A DNA stretch of 64,000 nucleotides. It comes from Halomicrobium zhouii (lineage in GTDB: Archaea; Halobacteriota; Halobacteria; Halobacteriales; Haloarculaceae). Numbering within the stretch: position 1 is the stretch's first letter; each line of letters opens with the position of its first letter. Below the pieces are notes generated by a model that searched no databases, had not been told where the DNA came from, and was given only the letters and a program-made list of their open reading frames with translations. The stretch covers positions 806,001 to 870,000 of the forward strand of contig NZ_FOZK01000001.1 in the NCBI RefSeq assembly GCF_900114435.1, in the 5' to 3' direction. The translations under genes were made by a program, and so were the position numbers. Shown here in pieces: positions 50,942-59,296 of the stretch.

Positions 50942-52066
50942 ATGTCAATGTCCGATTCCCCTGCCGTCGGCATCGTCGGTCTCGGCGGGATGGGCACCCA
51001 GCACGCCAGCAACCTCACTGCACTCGGCGCCGACGTGGTCGGCGGCTCGGACGTCGTCACCGAGGCCCGCGACGAGTTCGCCGCCGCCTTCGACGCGGTG
51101 ACCTTCGACGACCACGAGGCGATGTACGACGAACTCGACCTGGACGCCGTCGTCATCACGACGCCCAACGCCTTCCACGAACCGGCCGCGACGGCCGCCC
51201 TCGAACGCGACGTCCACGTCCTCTGTGAGAAGCCACTGGCCGACTCGCTCCCCGACGCCGAGCGAATCGTCGCCGCGGACGAGGCCTCCGACGCCTTCTG
51301 CATGGTCGGGTTCAGCAACCGCTTCGCCGCCGCGCCGTCGCTGTTCAGGGCCTACCAGGCCGACGGCGAGTTCGGCGACGTCGAGGCCGTCGAGGGCGCG
51401 TTCGTCCGCCGCCGCGGCATCCCCGGCCTCGACTCGTGGTTCACGAACCGCGACCTCTCGGGTGGCGGCGCGCTCATCGACATCGGCGTCCACGCCATCG
51501 ACTACGCGCTCTACCTGGCTGGCTTCCCCGACGTCGTCGAGGTCTCCGGCGTCACCCGGGACACGTTCATCAGCGGCGACGCGTACGTCGACCCCGACGA
51601 CTTCGCCGGCGGCTGGGACGCCACCGAAGGCGAGCGCGACGTCGAGGACTCGGCGACCCTCCTGTTGCGCTGTGCCGACGACACCACCATCTCGCTGGAG
51701 GTCGCGTGGGCCACGAACCGCGAACCCGACCACGAGTTCCACGTCCGCGGCACCGAGGGCGGTGCTCGCCTCGCCATCGGCGGCGACGAACTCCAGGTGC
51801 TGGGCTCGGACGACCGCGCCCTCGACCACCACCGGGACACGACGCTCTCGGGCGACCCGGACCGGGACCGGTACGTGGAGGAGGCCGCCACGTTCCTCGA
51901 CGGCGTCCGCGCGGGTGAGCGTCCCGCCATCAACCACGTCGAGGAGGGCCTGCTGGTCCAGCGCGTCATCGACGCCGTCTACGAGTCCAGCGAGCGCGGG
52001 ACGTCGGTTCGGCTGGACGACGCCGAGGGTGTGAGCGAGGACGAGCGGGCCGCGAAGCTGGAGTGA
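50942..52066 (+). CDS. Gfo/Idh/MocA family oxidoreductase
   Basis: A 374-residue NAD(P)-dependent sugar oxidoreductase. 'VGIVGLGGMGTQHASNL' is the Rossmann loop, 'DAVVITTPNAFHEPAATAAL' and 'VLCEKPLADSLPDAE' (EKP with the catalytic Lys) are signatures, and 'GGGALIDIGVHAIDYALYLA' holds the substrate-binding His. A C-terminal alpha/beta domain follows, ending 'QRVIDAVYESSERGTSVRLD' plus an acidic tail. It starts at the ATG at 50942 (or 50948). The 3' end (about 51944-52066) is repeated twice downstream, at 53431-53553 and 55343-55426. Confidence 0.92.
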   Translation: MSMSDSPAVGIVGLGGMGTQHASNLTALGADVVGGSDVVTEARDEFAAAFDAVTFDDHEAMYDELDLDAVVITTPNAFHEPAATAALERDVHVLCEKPLADSLPDAERIVAADEASDAFCMVGFSNRFAAAPSLFRAYQADGEFGDVEAVEGAFVRRRGIPGLDSWFTNRDLSGGGALIDIGVHAIDYALYLAGFPDVVEVSGVTRDTFISGDAYVDPDDFAGGWDATEGERDVEDSATLLLRCADDTTISLEVAWATNREPDHEFHVRGTEGGARLAIGGDELQVLGSDDRALDHHRDTTLSGDPDRDRYVEEAATFLDGVRAGERPAINHVEEGLLVQRVIDAVYESSERGTSVRLDDAEGVSEDERAAKLE

Positions 52067-52078
52067 GTAGCACTCCGT

Positions 52079-53350
52079 TCACTCGTCCATATCCTGCTCG
52101 GTTGCGACTGCCCTGGAGAGGCCAGCCATCCCCGCGCCGGCCGCTGCACTGAGAAGTCCGAACCCCGGCCCGGAGTCGTCCGTGGGCTCGCTCTTCGGCG
52201 TCCCCGGGGAGCCCTGTATTGCGTACACCGAGTTGTCGAAGCTTCCGACGTAGACGATGCCGTCGGCGACTGCCGGTGACGAGTACACACTATCGCCCGT
52301 CTCAAATGCCCACTGCTCGGTACCGTCGGCCGCTTTCAGTGCGTACACGTTGTTGTCGTAACTTCCGATGTAGACGACGCCATCGGCGACTGCCGGCGCC
52401 GAGTACACGTCGAACCCTGTGTCGAAGGCCCATTGCTCGGTGCCGTCGGCCGCGTCCAGCGCGTACACGGTGTGGTTGCCCCTTCCGACGTAGACAGTCC
52501 CGTCGGCCACTGCCGGCGCCGAGCCGACGTCGTTGGACATCTGGAAGGTCCACTGCGTAGTACCGTCGGCCGCGTCCAGCGCGTAGAGTCTGCTAAGACT
52601 TCCGACGTAGACGGTACCGTCAGCCACTGCCGGTGAACAGTCGAACACTGGATTGCCTGTGTCGGAGGCCCACTGCTCGGTGCCATCGGCCGCGTCCAGG
52701 GCGTACACGTTGTCGTCGTTACTTCCGATGTAGACGGTATCGTTGGTCACTGCCGGTGATGAGGACACTTTGTCGCCAGTCTCGACGGCCCACTGCTCGC
52801 TGCCGTCGGCCGCGTCCAGCGCGTACACCGTATTATCAGTACTCCCGATATAGACGGTGCCGTCGACCGCTGTCGGCGACGACCGCACCGAGTCGCCGGT
52901 CTCGAAGGCCCACTGCTCACTGCCATCGGCCGCATTCAGGGCGTACACGCTGTTGTCATTACTCCCGACGTAGACGGTGCCGTTGGCCACTGCCGGCGAT
53001 GATTCCAACATTCCACTCGTGTCGAAAGTCCACTGCTCGGCGCCATCGGTCGCATCCAGGGCGTACACACTGTTGTCGTAACTTCCGACGTAAACAGTGC
53101 CGTCTGCTACTGCCGGTGACGACCACACCCTGCTGCCCGTTTCGACGGCCCACTGCTGGGAGATGTCTGTGACGGGGCCCGTGTTCTCGGGCGCGTGCCG
53201 CGTGTTCGCGTCGTCGTAGCCGAACTGGGACCACGCCTCGCCGGACTGGGCACGCGTAGGTCGACTCGCCACGGACGTGAGCGCCCCGCCGCCGACGACC
53301 CCCCCGACAGCTCGCAGCATCCGTCGCCGACTCACCCCTTCAGATTTCAT
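52079..53350 (-). CDS. Tat-exported eight-bladed PQQ-like beta-propeller protein
   Basis: A 423-residue exported protein. The Tat signal is 'SRRRMLRAVGGVVGGGALTS'. After a 35-residue lead come eight repeats of about 40 residues of the form SSPAVADGTVYVGS-x-DNSVYALDAADG plus TEQWAFET. These are PQQ-enzyme/BamB-like propeller blades with conserved Trp and Tyr, closely alike at DNA level (about 120-bp period). The C-terminus 'GPGFGLLSAAAGAGMAGLSR' resembles a PGF-CTERM sorting signal, but a hydrophilic tail (AVATEQDMDE) follows the helix. It may be cleaved and anchored by archaeosortase. Ligand or PQQ binding not shown. Located between two copies of the neighbouring gene's 3' end. Confidence 0.85.
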   Translation of the reverse strand: MKSEGVSRRRMLRAVGGVVGGGALTSVASRPTRAQSGEAWSQFGYDDANTRHAPENTGPVTDISQQWAVETGSRVWSSPAVADGTVYVGSYDNSVYALDATDGAEQWTFDTSGMLESSPAVANGTVYVGSNDNSVYALNAADGSEQWAFETGDSVRSSPTAVDGTVYIGSTDNTVYALDAADGSEQWAVETGDKVSSSPAVTNDTVYIGSNDDNVYALDAADGTEQWASDTGNPVFDCSPAVADGTVYVGSLSRLYALDAADGTTQWTFQMSNDVGSAPAVADGTVYVGRGNHTVYALDAADGTEQWAFDTGFDVYSAPAVADGVVYIGSYDNNVYALKAADGTEQWAFETGDSVYSSPAVADGIVYVGSFDNSVYAIQGSPGTPKSEPTDDSGPGFGLLSAAAGAGMAGLSRAVATEQDMDE

Positions 53351-53430
53351 CGTGCAACGTGGGTGTAATACTAATTACAAATGCATGTTGATATGGGAGC
53401 CGTTCCGGGCCACTTCACAGATCAGTCGTG

Positions 53431-53553
53431 GAGGCCTGCTCTCCAGCGCGTCATTTACACCGTCTACGAGTCCAGCGAGCGTGCGACGTCGGTTCGGCTG
53501 GACTAAGCTGAGTGAGCGAGCGGACAGGATCGAGCCGCAAAGCTGGAGTGATA
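53431..53553 (+). pseudogene. Duplicated 3' end of the Gfo/Idh/MocA gene (copy B)
   Basis: This stretch repeats the last ~120 bases of the gene ending at 52066. TCTACGAGTCCAGCGAGCG is identical, flanked by a few changes (ATCGACGCC became atttacacc). The reading frame gives LQRVIYTVYESSERATSVRL and then an early stop; after that only pieces match, ending with aaGCTGGAGTGA. It is a partial, decaying copy with no start. It lies upstream of the minus-strand propeller gene's promoter and marks one end of that cargo segment. Confidence 0.8.
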
Positions 53554-53586
53554 GTCAGAGCGTACAGCTGCACCCCGGTGCGAACC

Positions 53587-54390
53587 CTACTCCGACTCGT
53601 GTTCGGAAATCGCGCTGTCGAGTCGCCCCCATACCGTCTGAAACGCTGGCAGGTCGCCCGTGAGGTCCGGGAGCGTCGTCTCCCACTGTCTCCGGACTCC
53701 ATCTCGCTGCTCGTCCGGAAGCCCCGAAGCCAGTTCGATTCTGAGCCCATCGTGTTCGCACTTTGCTTCGAACGCGGGGCGTACCGCAGCGAAGTCGATC
53801 CCCACCGTCTCGGTTTCGAGGAGTTGATAGAGGTCGTAGTAGTCACGAGCGACGCCGCGCTGGTAGATCGCACGAAGTTTCTCTGCGAAAATCTCCTCGA
53901 CGGAGTACGCCTGCAGATCGAACGTCGGGACGTCCTCGTACTCGTGGCTTCGGCCAACCGGGTCGAACGCGACGTGCTCGTCGACCATTACGTCGACGCT
54001 GGTCGTGTTCGGGTGGTTCAGGACGGCCCGGTACTGGATGCTGATGTCGACGTAGTGCGTCGGGTAGTGGTCCTGTCGAGACTCGTGGTGCTCTCCGATC
54101 GAGAACTCGATACCCGACCGTGCGGTGATCCTTTCGAGAACCGCTCGGAGTTCGTCCGCTGATCCCTGATACTGACCTGCGACGCCGAAATCGAGGTCTT
54201 CCGAGAACCGCCAGGACTGCGGAAAGTAGAGTTTGCTCAGGGCGGTCCCGCCCTTGAACAGGAGATTATCGCCGTACTGGCTCGTGAAGATCCCCCAGAG
54301 GAGCCACGAGTTGACGTAGTTCTTCTCGGCGTACCCCTGTCGGACGCCCAGTTCGCGAGCGAGGACGCGGAGACGATCGCGGCTGATCAT
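53587..54390 (-). CDS. abiEii: AbiEii toxin, nucleotidyltransferase
   Basis: A 267-residue AbiEii/AbiGii-type nucleotidyltransferase. Motif I is 'LLFKGGTALSKLYFPQSW', motif II 'RFSEDLDFGV' (Asp pair), a third acidic site lies in 'SVDVMVDE', and 'EIFAEKLRAIYQRGVARDYY' followed by DLYQL is the conserved K...RDxYDLY segment. In AbiE systems this toxin is thought to add nucleotides to tRNA acceptor ends and halt growth on phage infection. It follows the AbiEi-like gene by 5 nt, toxin second as usual. The lower GC and the flanking gene-end repeats suggest recent insertion. Confidence 0.87.
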   Translation of the reverse strand: MISRDRLRVLARELGVRQGYAEKNYVNSWLLWGIFTSQYGDNLLFKGGTALSKLYFPQSWRFSEDLDFGVAGQYQGSADELRAVLERITARSGIEFSIGEHHESRQDHYPTHYVDISIQYRAVLNHPNTTSVDVMVDEHVAFDPVGRSHEYEDVPTFDLQAYSVEEIFAEKLRAIYQRGVARDYYDLYQLLETETVGIDFAAVRPAFEAKCEHDGLRIELASGLPDEQRDGVRRQWETTLPDLTGDLPAFQTVWGRLDSAISEHESE

Positions 54391-54395
54391 CGCGA

Positions 54396-55226
54396 TCAGG
54401 ATTCCGCCGGTTCGAGCGCGTCCGGTTCGACGTTGATCCGGAGGCGGTACTCGCTGTCATGGGATCCCGACTCGGGTTGGGTCGGGTCCAGCAAGGAGTA
54501 GCCGCTCGTGAACGAATCGACGAGTGCGTCACGAGTGGGGAGATCGATCCCGAGGACGTCGGCGATATAGACGAGTCGTTTGGTCGCGGCACCGTTGCCG
54601 AGTCGCTGGAGGTACTCCCCTACGGTCGCCCACGAACACCCCTGTTCGTCGGCAGCGACCATCGCCGATGCGATCTGATGGATCCCACCGCAGAACTCGG
54701 GATGGTCCGCGCAGTCGACGAGCGTCTTCTCGAGGTCGCTGACGTGGACCGTCGTTCCCTCGATAGACGTCGGTTCTGAGCCGAAGAACTTCCGCTCGGT
54801 GACTGTCGTCACGCGATAGGGAACGCCGTGGATTTCACGGCTCTGCGCCCTGGTCGGCGTCACGACGGAGACCGTCCGCGGCACCTGTTCGGTCAGGCCG
54901 TGATGGTCCAGCGCGCTGTAGTAGCCGACGTACATCGGCTCGGCCACGTGCGTCGCGATGAGGTACTCGTGGACGGTGTACATCGACTCTTCGCCGGCGG
55001 CGAGCGGGATGATGAGGTACGTTCCGGGGAGCAGCCGGTCCAACCAGCCTTTCTTCGCGAGTCGGGAAGCGATCTCTCTGGCCGTCTCGGGGGCAACCTC
55101 TAGCGTCGCTTCGACGTCGTCGAGGGTAATTATCTGGTGTCCCTCCGCGGCGAGCCGCGAGAGGAGGCGACTCTCCCGAGCCGAGAGCCCGCCGCGTTTA
55201 CTTCTTGAGGTTTTTGTCGCACTCAT
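54396..55226 (-). CDS. abiEi: AbiEi-like antitoxin
   Basis: A 276-residue protein with an N-terminal winged helix (about residues 10-75; 'ARESRLLSRLAAEGHQIITL', 'TAREIASRLAKKGWLDRLLP' and GTYLIIPL) and a C-terminal AbiEi domain including 'VGYYSALDHHGLTEQVPRTV' and 'TVHVSDLEKTLVDCADHPEF'. AbiEi antitoxins repress their operon and counter AbiEii without a stable complex (type IV). The ATG at 55226 is preceded by AT-rich tatattctatgtaaag on the minus strand, containing the TATA box; a GTG at 55232 is an alternative. Confidence 0.87.
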   Translation of the reverse strand: MSATKTSRSKRGGLSARESRLLSRLAAEGHQIITLDDVEATLEVAPETAREIASRLAKKGWLDRLLPGTYLIIPLAAGEESMYTVHEYLIATHVAEPMYVGYYSALDHHGLTEQVPRTVSVVTPTRAQSREIHGVPYRVTTVTERKFFGSEPTSIEGTTVHVSDLEKTLVDCADHPEFCGGIHQIASAMVAADEQGCSWATVGEYLQRLGNGAATKRLVYIADVLGIDLPTRDALVDSFTSGYSLLDPTQPESGSHDSEYRLRINVEPDALEPAES

Positions 55227-55342
55227 AGCCACTATCTTTACATAGAATATAATTCGCCGTCTGGTTTAGTGTTTCGGTCTCTGAAAGAATCGTTCATGGC
55301 TCTGCGTGAGACGGCGTTGAGAACCGGTTGTGTTGCTCGTGC

Positions 55343-55426
55343 ATCATCGACGCCGTCTACGAGTCCAGCGAGCGCGGGACGTCGGTTCGACTCGACGACG
55401 CCGAGCGGGCCGCGAAGCTGGAGTGA
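55343..55426 (+). pseudogene. Duplicated 3' end of the Gfo/Idh/MocA gene (copy C)
   Basis: Reading IIDAVYESSERGTSVRLD then DAERAAKLE and stop, this matches the end of the gene at 51965-52066 with only two base changes (gactcg for ggctgg) and an 18-base in-frame deletion between two GAG repeats. There is no start and nothing of the gene's body. It marks the far end of the AbiE segment and is more intact than copy B. Confidence 0.85.
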
Positions 55427-55457
55427 GGCACGGCGACCGTCGGTACGACCGGCACTA

Positions 55458-56828
55458 TCAGTCGGAGACCTCGGCCCGCTCGGCCATCATCCCGGCGGCG
55501 CGGTCGGCCCAGTCGCCCCAGACGAAGCCGGCGACGGCGATGACCGCCCAGCAGATGTAACTCAGGATAAGTCCGACGTAGACGCCGGACAGGCCCCAGC
55601 CCAGCGGAATCGCGAGCAGGTACGACCCGCCGAGCATGAAGACGAACGTCCCGGTGGCTCGCGCGTAGAACGGCGTCCGGGTGTCGCCGGCACCGCGCAG
55701 GCTGCCGGCGAAGGGGAAGAAGACCCCGAAGAACAGCATCGAGACGCCGAACACGCGGGTGAACGCGGCCGCGTACCCGAGCGTCTCCGGGTCGTCGGTG
55801 AACACCGACGCGATGGGGTCGGCGCCGGCGACCAGGACGACGCCCGCGGCACCCATCGTGAGGATACTCAGCGCCGCGATGGCGAACCCGGCGTAGCGCG
55901 CGCCCGCTGGGTCACCCTCGCCCAGCGACTGGCCGACGGTGATGCTCGCGGCGGTGTTGACGGCCCGGTAGATCGGCCCCGCGAGCTGCTGGTAGATGCG
56001 GCGTCCGATGTGGTAGGCGGCGTTGACCTCCGTCCCGAACACGAGCAACAGCGCGTTGAACGGGAAGTTCGCGAGCGACGCACTCATCCCCTCGGCCAGG
56101 TTCGGGAGGCTGACGCCGACGATCTGGCGGGTGATCGTGAGCGACCGCGGCCGGGCGAACGAGAGGTCGGTCCGGGCGCTCGCGATGGCGCCCGTTATCG
56201 CCAGGGCCTCGACGGTCCGCGCCAGCAACGTCGCCAGCCCGATGCCGACGATGCCGAACCCCGGGACCGGCCCGAGCCCGAGCGCGAGCACGACCGTCGC
56301 GACCGCGTTGCAGAGGTTGGCGCCGCCGTTGACGATCATCGGCGTGACCGTGTCGCCGGTGCCCTGGAGCGACCGGGCGCCGACCAGGCCGACGATGCGC
56401 ATCGGCGCGGCGGCGAACACGAGCGTGAGGTACTGCGCACCGAGCCTGACGACCTCGGCCTCGGCGCCGAGGACGGCGATGAAGACGTCCGAGAACAGGA
56501 GTCCGAGGACGATGAGCGGCAGACCCGCCAGTGCGCCGATCAGGAACGCCTGGGTGATCGCCCGGTCACGGGTCGCCGTGGCCGCCCGGCCAGTGTCCTG
56601 GCTCGACAGGGCGATGGCGCCCGTCCCCAGCCCGAGTCCGATCCGCAACGGGACCTGGGCGTACAGGTCGGCGAGCCCGATGGCGGTGACGTACGCCGGC
56701 GCGAACAGCCCCGCGACGACGACGTCGACCGTCCGCATCAGCGTCGTCAGCGCCTGCTGGACGCTGATCGGCCAGGACAGCGAGACGGTCCGCCGCCAGA
56801 GCCCGAACAGCCGGTCGTAATCGACCAT
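55458..56828 (-). CDS. MATE family efflux transporter
   Basis: A 456-residue transporter with twelve predicted helices, distinct from the MATE protein at 37503. The first half begins 'LSWPISVQQALTTLMRTVDV' and the middle has 'RSLQGTGDTVTPMIVNGGAN' (NorM/DinF-type loop), repeated in the second half as 'GSLRGAGDTRTPFYARATGT', showing the MATE internal duplication. It should extrude cationic drugs or metabolites. No regulator gene adjoins it. Confidence 0.9.
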   Translation of the reverse strand: MVDYDRLFGLWRRTVSLSWPISVQQALTTLMRTVDVVVAGLFAPAYVTAIGLADLYAQVPLRIGLGLGTGAIALSSQDTGRAATATRDRAITQAFLIGALAGLPLIVLGLLFSDVFIAVLGAEAEVVRLGAQYLTLVFAAAPMRIVGLVGARSLQGTGDTVTPMIVNGGANLCNAVATVVLALGLGPVPGFGIVGIGLATLLARTVEALAITGAIASARTDLSFARPRSLTITRQIVGVSLPNLAEGMSASLANFPFNALLLVFGTEVNAAYHIGRRIYQQLAGPIYRAVNTAASITVGQSLGEGDPAGARYAGFAIAALSILTMGAAGVVLVAGADPIASVFTDDPETLGYAAAFTRVFGVSMLFFGVFFPFAGSLRGAGDTRTPFYARATGTFVFMLGGSYLLAIPLGWGLSGVYVGLILSYICWAVIAVAGFVWGDWADRAAGMMAERAEVSD

Positions 56829-56994
56829 CCACCTCTGGAGACGGGAAACGGGCGAATCAGCGTTTCGAACTTTCGGGGTCGGCCGGTCCGAACGCTAGAT
56901 CGTGTCGGCCCCGCTCGACACGGAGTGTCATTTGAACACGCCGTCAGTATAGCGTCGGACACTTGCCGATCGGTCACGCACTCTGCAGTGAACG

Positions 56995-58035
56995 ATGAAG
57001 GCAGCAGTGTATCGCGGCCCAGGTGACATCAGTATCGAAGAGCGAGACAGGCCCGAAATCGAGGACCCGACGGACGCCATCGTTCGCGTCACCCACACGG
57101 CGATCTGCGGGTCTGACCTCTGGTTCTACCGCGGCGAGGAGGACAGGGCCGATGGCGCACCCGTCGGCCACGAACCGATGGGGGTCGTCGAGGAGGTGGG
57201 CGACGAGGTCCGCCACGTCGAACCGGGCGATCGAGTGTTCGCGCCGTTCGCGATCAGTTGCGGCGAGTGCGAGTTCTGTCGCAAGGGACTCCACACGTCG
57301 TGTGCCAACGGCGCCTCCTGGGACGAGGACAACGGCGGTGCACAGGGCGAGTACGTTCGCTCGCCCCACGCCAACGGCACGCTCGTCCGCGTTCCCGACC
57401 GGTACGCCGACGACGAGGACGCCCTCGAATCCCTGCTCCCGCTGACGGACGTCATGGGAACGGGCCACCACGCCGCGGTCTGTGCGAACGTCGAGGCCGG
57501 CGACACGGCCGTCGTGGTCGGCGACGGCGCGGTCGGCCTCTGTGGCGTGCTCGCCGCGAAACGCCTCGGCGCCGAGCGTATCGTCGCCATGGGCCACCAC
57601 GAGGACCGCCTCGAACTCGCCCGGGAGTTCGGCGCGACAGAGGTCGTCTCCGCCCGCGGCGAGGAGGCAATCGAGGAGGCCCGGGAACTCACGTACGGCG
57701 GCGCGAATCACGTCCTCGAGTGCGTCGGCGCCGAAGCGGCGCTGGAGACTGCCGCGAAGGTGGTCCGCCCCGGTGGACACGTCGGGTACGTCGGTGTCCC
57801 CCACGTCGAGAGCGCCGAGTTCGTCGAACAGCTGTTCTTCAGGAACGCTTCGTTCACCGGTGGTCCCGCGCCGGTACGACAGTACGCCGAGGAACTCATG
57901 GTCGACGTGCTCCAGGGGACCCTCGACCCGTCGCCGATATTCACGAAGACCGTCGACCTCGACGGCGTCCCGGACGGCTACGAGGCGATGGACCAGCGGG
58001 AGGCGATCAAGGTCATGGTGCATGTCGGAGCCTGA
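56995..58035 (+). CDS. Zinc-dependent alcohol dehydrogenase
   Basis: A 346-residue medium-chain dehydrogenase. Catalytic zinc ligands are in 'AICGSDLWFYRG' (Cys) and 'VGHEPMGVVEEVGDEV' (GHE); the structural zinc loop is 'CGECEFCRKGLHTSC'. The cofactor loop 'VVVGDGAVGLCGVLAAKRLG' has GxGxxG, and the end of beta-2 is 'MGHHEDRLELA' (Gly-His rather than Asp), suggesting NADP may be used. It overlaps by 14 nt the start of a truncated SDR gene. A perfect 7-bp hairpin (CGTGTCG/CGACACG, 56901-56922) lies upstream. Confidence 0.9.
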   Translation: MKAAVYRGPGDISIEERDRPEIEDPTDAIVRVTHTAICGSDLWFYRGEEDRADGAPVGHEPMGVVEEVGDEVRHVEPGDRVFAPFAISCGECEFCRKGLHTSCANGASWDEDNGGAQGEYVRSPHANGTLVRVPDRYADDEDALESLLPLTDVMGTGHHAAVCANVEAGDTAVVVGDGAVGLCGVLAAKRLGAERIVAMGHHEDRLELAREFGATEVVSARGEEAIEEARELTYGGANHVLECVGAEAALETAAKVVRPGGHVGYVGVPHVESAEFVEQLFFRNASFTGGPAPVRQYAEELMVDVLQGTLDPSPIFTKTVDLDGVPDGYEAMDQREAIKVMVHVGA

Positions 58036-58192
58036 GGTCCCCACGAGCGGGAAGCTCGACTTCGATGACGAGGTGGCGTTCGTCTCCGGCGCCGCGGGCG
58101 GGATCGGCCACGGCGGTCAGACGACGTCGGAGCGCGCATCACAGAAACGGTGGGTGGGAGTGCTTCACGCCCGGGCTGAGCACGTCGCGTGA
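58022..58192 (+). pseudogene. Truncated short-chain dehydrogenase (SDR) gene
   Basis: The frame begins with a plausible SDR N-terminus, 'GKLDFDDEVAFVSGAAGGIG' (residues 10-29), holding beta-1 and the TGxxxGIG NAD loop. It loses all resemblance after HGGQ and stops after 56 codons, while SDRs need about 250. It overlaps the alcohol dehydrogenase end by 14 nt, as in coupled gene pairs. The rest of the gene was probably lost by insertion or deletion. Confidence 0.5.
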
Positions 58193-58208
58193 CGATTCGG
58201 GCGTGAAG
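58163..58208. repeat. Perfect 11-bp stem hairpin beside the truncated SDR
   Basis: CTTCACGCCCG (58163-58173) and CGGGCGTGAAG (58198-58208) pair perfectly across a 24-nt loop, which contains an inner CACG-tcg-CGTG hairpin. Such subterminal hairpins occur at ends of IS200/IS605-type elements, but no transposase is left here. It could instead be a terminator of the dehydrogenase transcript. Confidence 0.5.
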
Positions 58209-58590
58209 GGCAGCCTGGGGCTCCGCATCACACGCATGGTCAGTACAGGCGTGCGGAACCAGCTGTAATTACAACTGGTGTAGTTAAATGATTTTCCGAG
58301 CTGGATCCGGGTGTTCCAGAACTGTCAGGTCGAGGGAACGCTCGATTCGTCGGTGGAACGCGCAGTACTCTGCGATTCGTCGGTCGCCAGTCCCACCGGT
58401 GAGCCCACGCAGATTCGGGCAGTCACCGACCAGCCGCGCTGACCGACACGGGAGTTACCCGCATCGTGCAGTGAATCGGGCCGAGGAGGTACATAGTCGT
58501 ACAGACCACTATTAGTAACCGTCTTGGTCCGATCGCGGCGACTCTCTCCGTACGGCGACGAAACACTCCGGTCGATCCGACGCTCCCCTA
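58209..58590. other. Gene-free region with a 20-bp palindrome
   Basis: No gene is supported here. At 58259-58278 CCAGCTGTAATTACAACTGG is a palindrome with one mismatched pair, followed by gtagttaaatg (AT-rich). CGATTCGTCGGT occurs twice about 30 nt apart (58346 and 58374). The last 90 bases probably carry the promoter of the phosphoesterase. The region may be the scar left by the insertion that truncated the SDR gene. Confidence 0.45.
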
Positions 58591-59277
58591 ATGACTCCCA
58601 TCCCACAGTTCAGTGACACCGTCGAATCACGCCACGAACGACTCGACGTCGACGACTACGGAGCGGTGTACGTCGTCGGCGACGTCCACGGAAGCCGGGC
58701 CGCCCTGGAGCGGCTCCTGGCCGAGCTCGACCCGGCCGACGACGACCGGCTCGTCTTCGTGGGCGACCTGGTGCGAAAGGGACCGGACAGCCCCGGCGTC
58801 GTCGACCTCGTCCGCGACGACGACCGACTCGTCAGCGTCCGCGGGAACAACGAACAGAAGGTCGTCCGCGGCGACAAGGACCCCGACTGGCTCAGAGACG
58901 GCGACCGGGCGTACTTCGAGTCGCTTCCCGTCGTGATCTCCTTCGACGACGCACTGGTCGTCCACGGCGGCGTCGACCCCGGTCGACCGCTGGACGACCA
59001 CACCGTCGATGAACTGCTGACCATGCGTGCGCCCGACGGTGACGGCTACGACGGGCCGTTCTGGTACGACGACTACGACGGGCCCCACCGCGTCTTCTTC
59101 GGCCACACTGTCCACGACAGCCCCGTGGAACGGGAGTACGCCGTCGGCCTGGACACCGGCTGCGTCTACGGCGGGATGCTCACCGCCTACGACTACCGGA
59201 ACGACGACTGCGTTACGATCGAGCAGACGACGACCCACGAGCAGCGCGACGACGCGAAAATCGTCTCCGTGGTCTGA
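58591..59277 (+). CDS. Calcineurin-like metallophosphoesterase
   Basis: A 228-residue phosphoesterase. All dimetal motifs are present: 'VVGDVHGSRAALERLL' (GDxHG), 'LVFVGDLVRKGPDSPGVVDL' (GDxxxxGPxS), 'SVRGNNEQKV' (GNxE), 'LVVHGGVDP' and 'VFFGHTVHD' (GHT). This is the Ser/Thr-phosphatase/ApaH/PrpE group, acting on phosphoproteins or diadenosine tetraphosphate. The neighbouring gene, convergent, is polyphosphate kinase. No signal peptide; cytoplasmic. Confidence 0.9.
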   Translation: MTPIPQFSDTVESRHERLDVDDYGAVYVVGDVHGSRAALERLLAELDPADDDRLVFVGDLVRKGPDSPGVVDLVRDDDRLVSVRGNNEQKVVRGDKDPDWLRDGDRAYFESLPVVISFDDALVVHGGVDPGRPLDDHTVDELLTMRAPDGDGYDGPFWYDDYDGPHRVFFGHTVHDSPVEREYAVGLDTGCVYGGMLTAYDYRNDDCVTIEQTTTHEQRDDAKIVSVV

Positions 59278-59296
59278 GCCGCGCCCCCCGAGCGGA

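Noticed and set aside
48480-50942. 820-codon plus-strand frame opposite the PAS kinase
   Set aside because: Antisense to clear PAS domains; no recognisable domain.
52079-53350. Regular ~120-bp repeats taken as a CRISPR or satellite
   Set aside because: They are in frame, have no unique spacers, and encode propeller blades.
55269-57026. 585-codon plus-strand frame over copy C and the second MATE gene
   Set aside because: Arg/Asp/Gln-rich antisense shadow; the minus strand encodes a normal MATE transporter.
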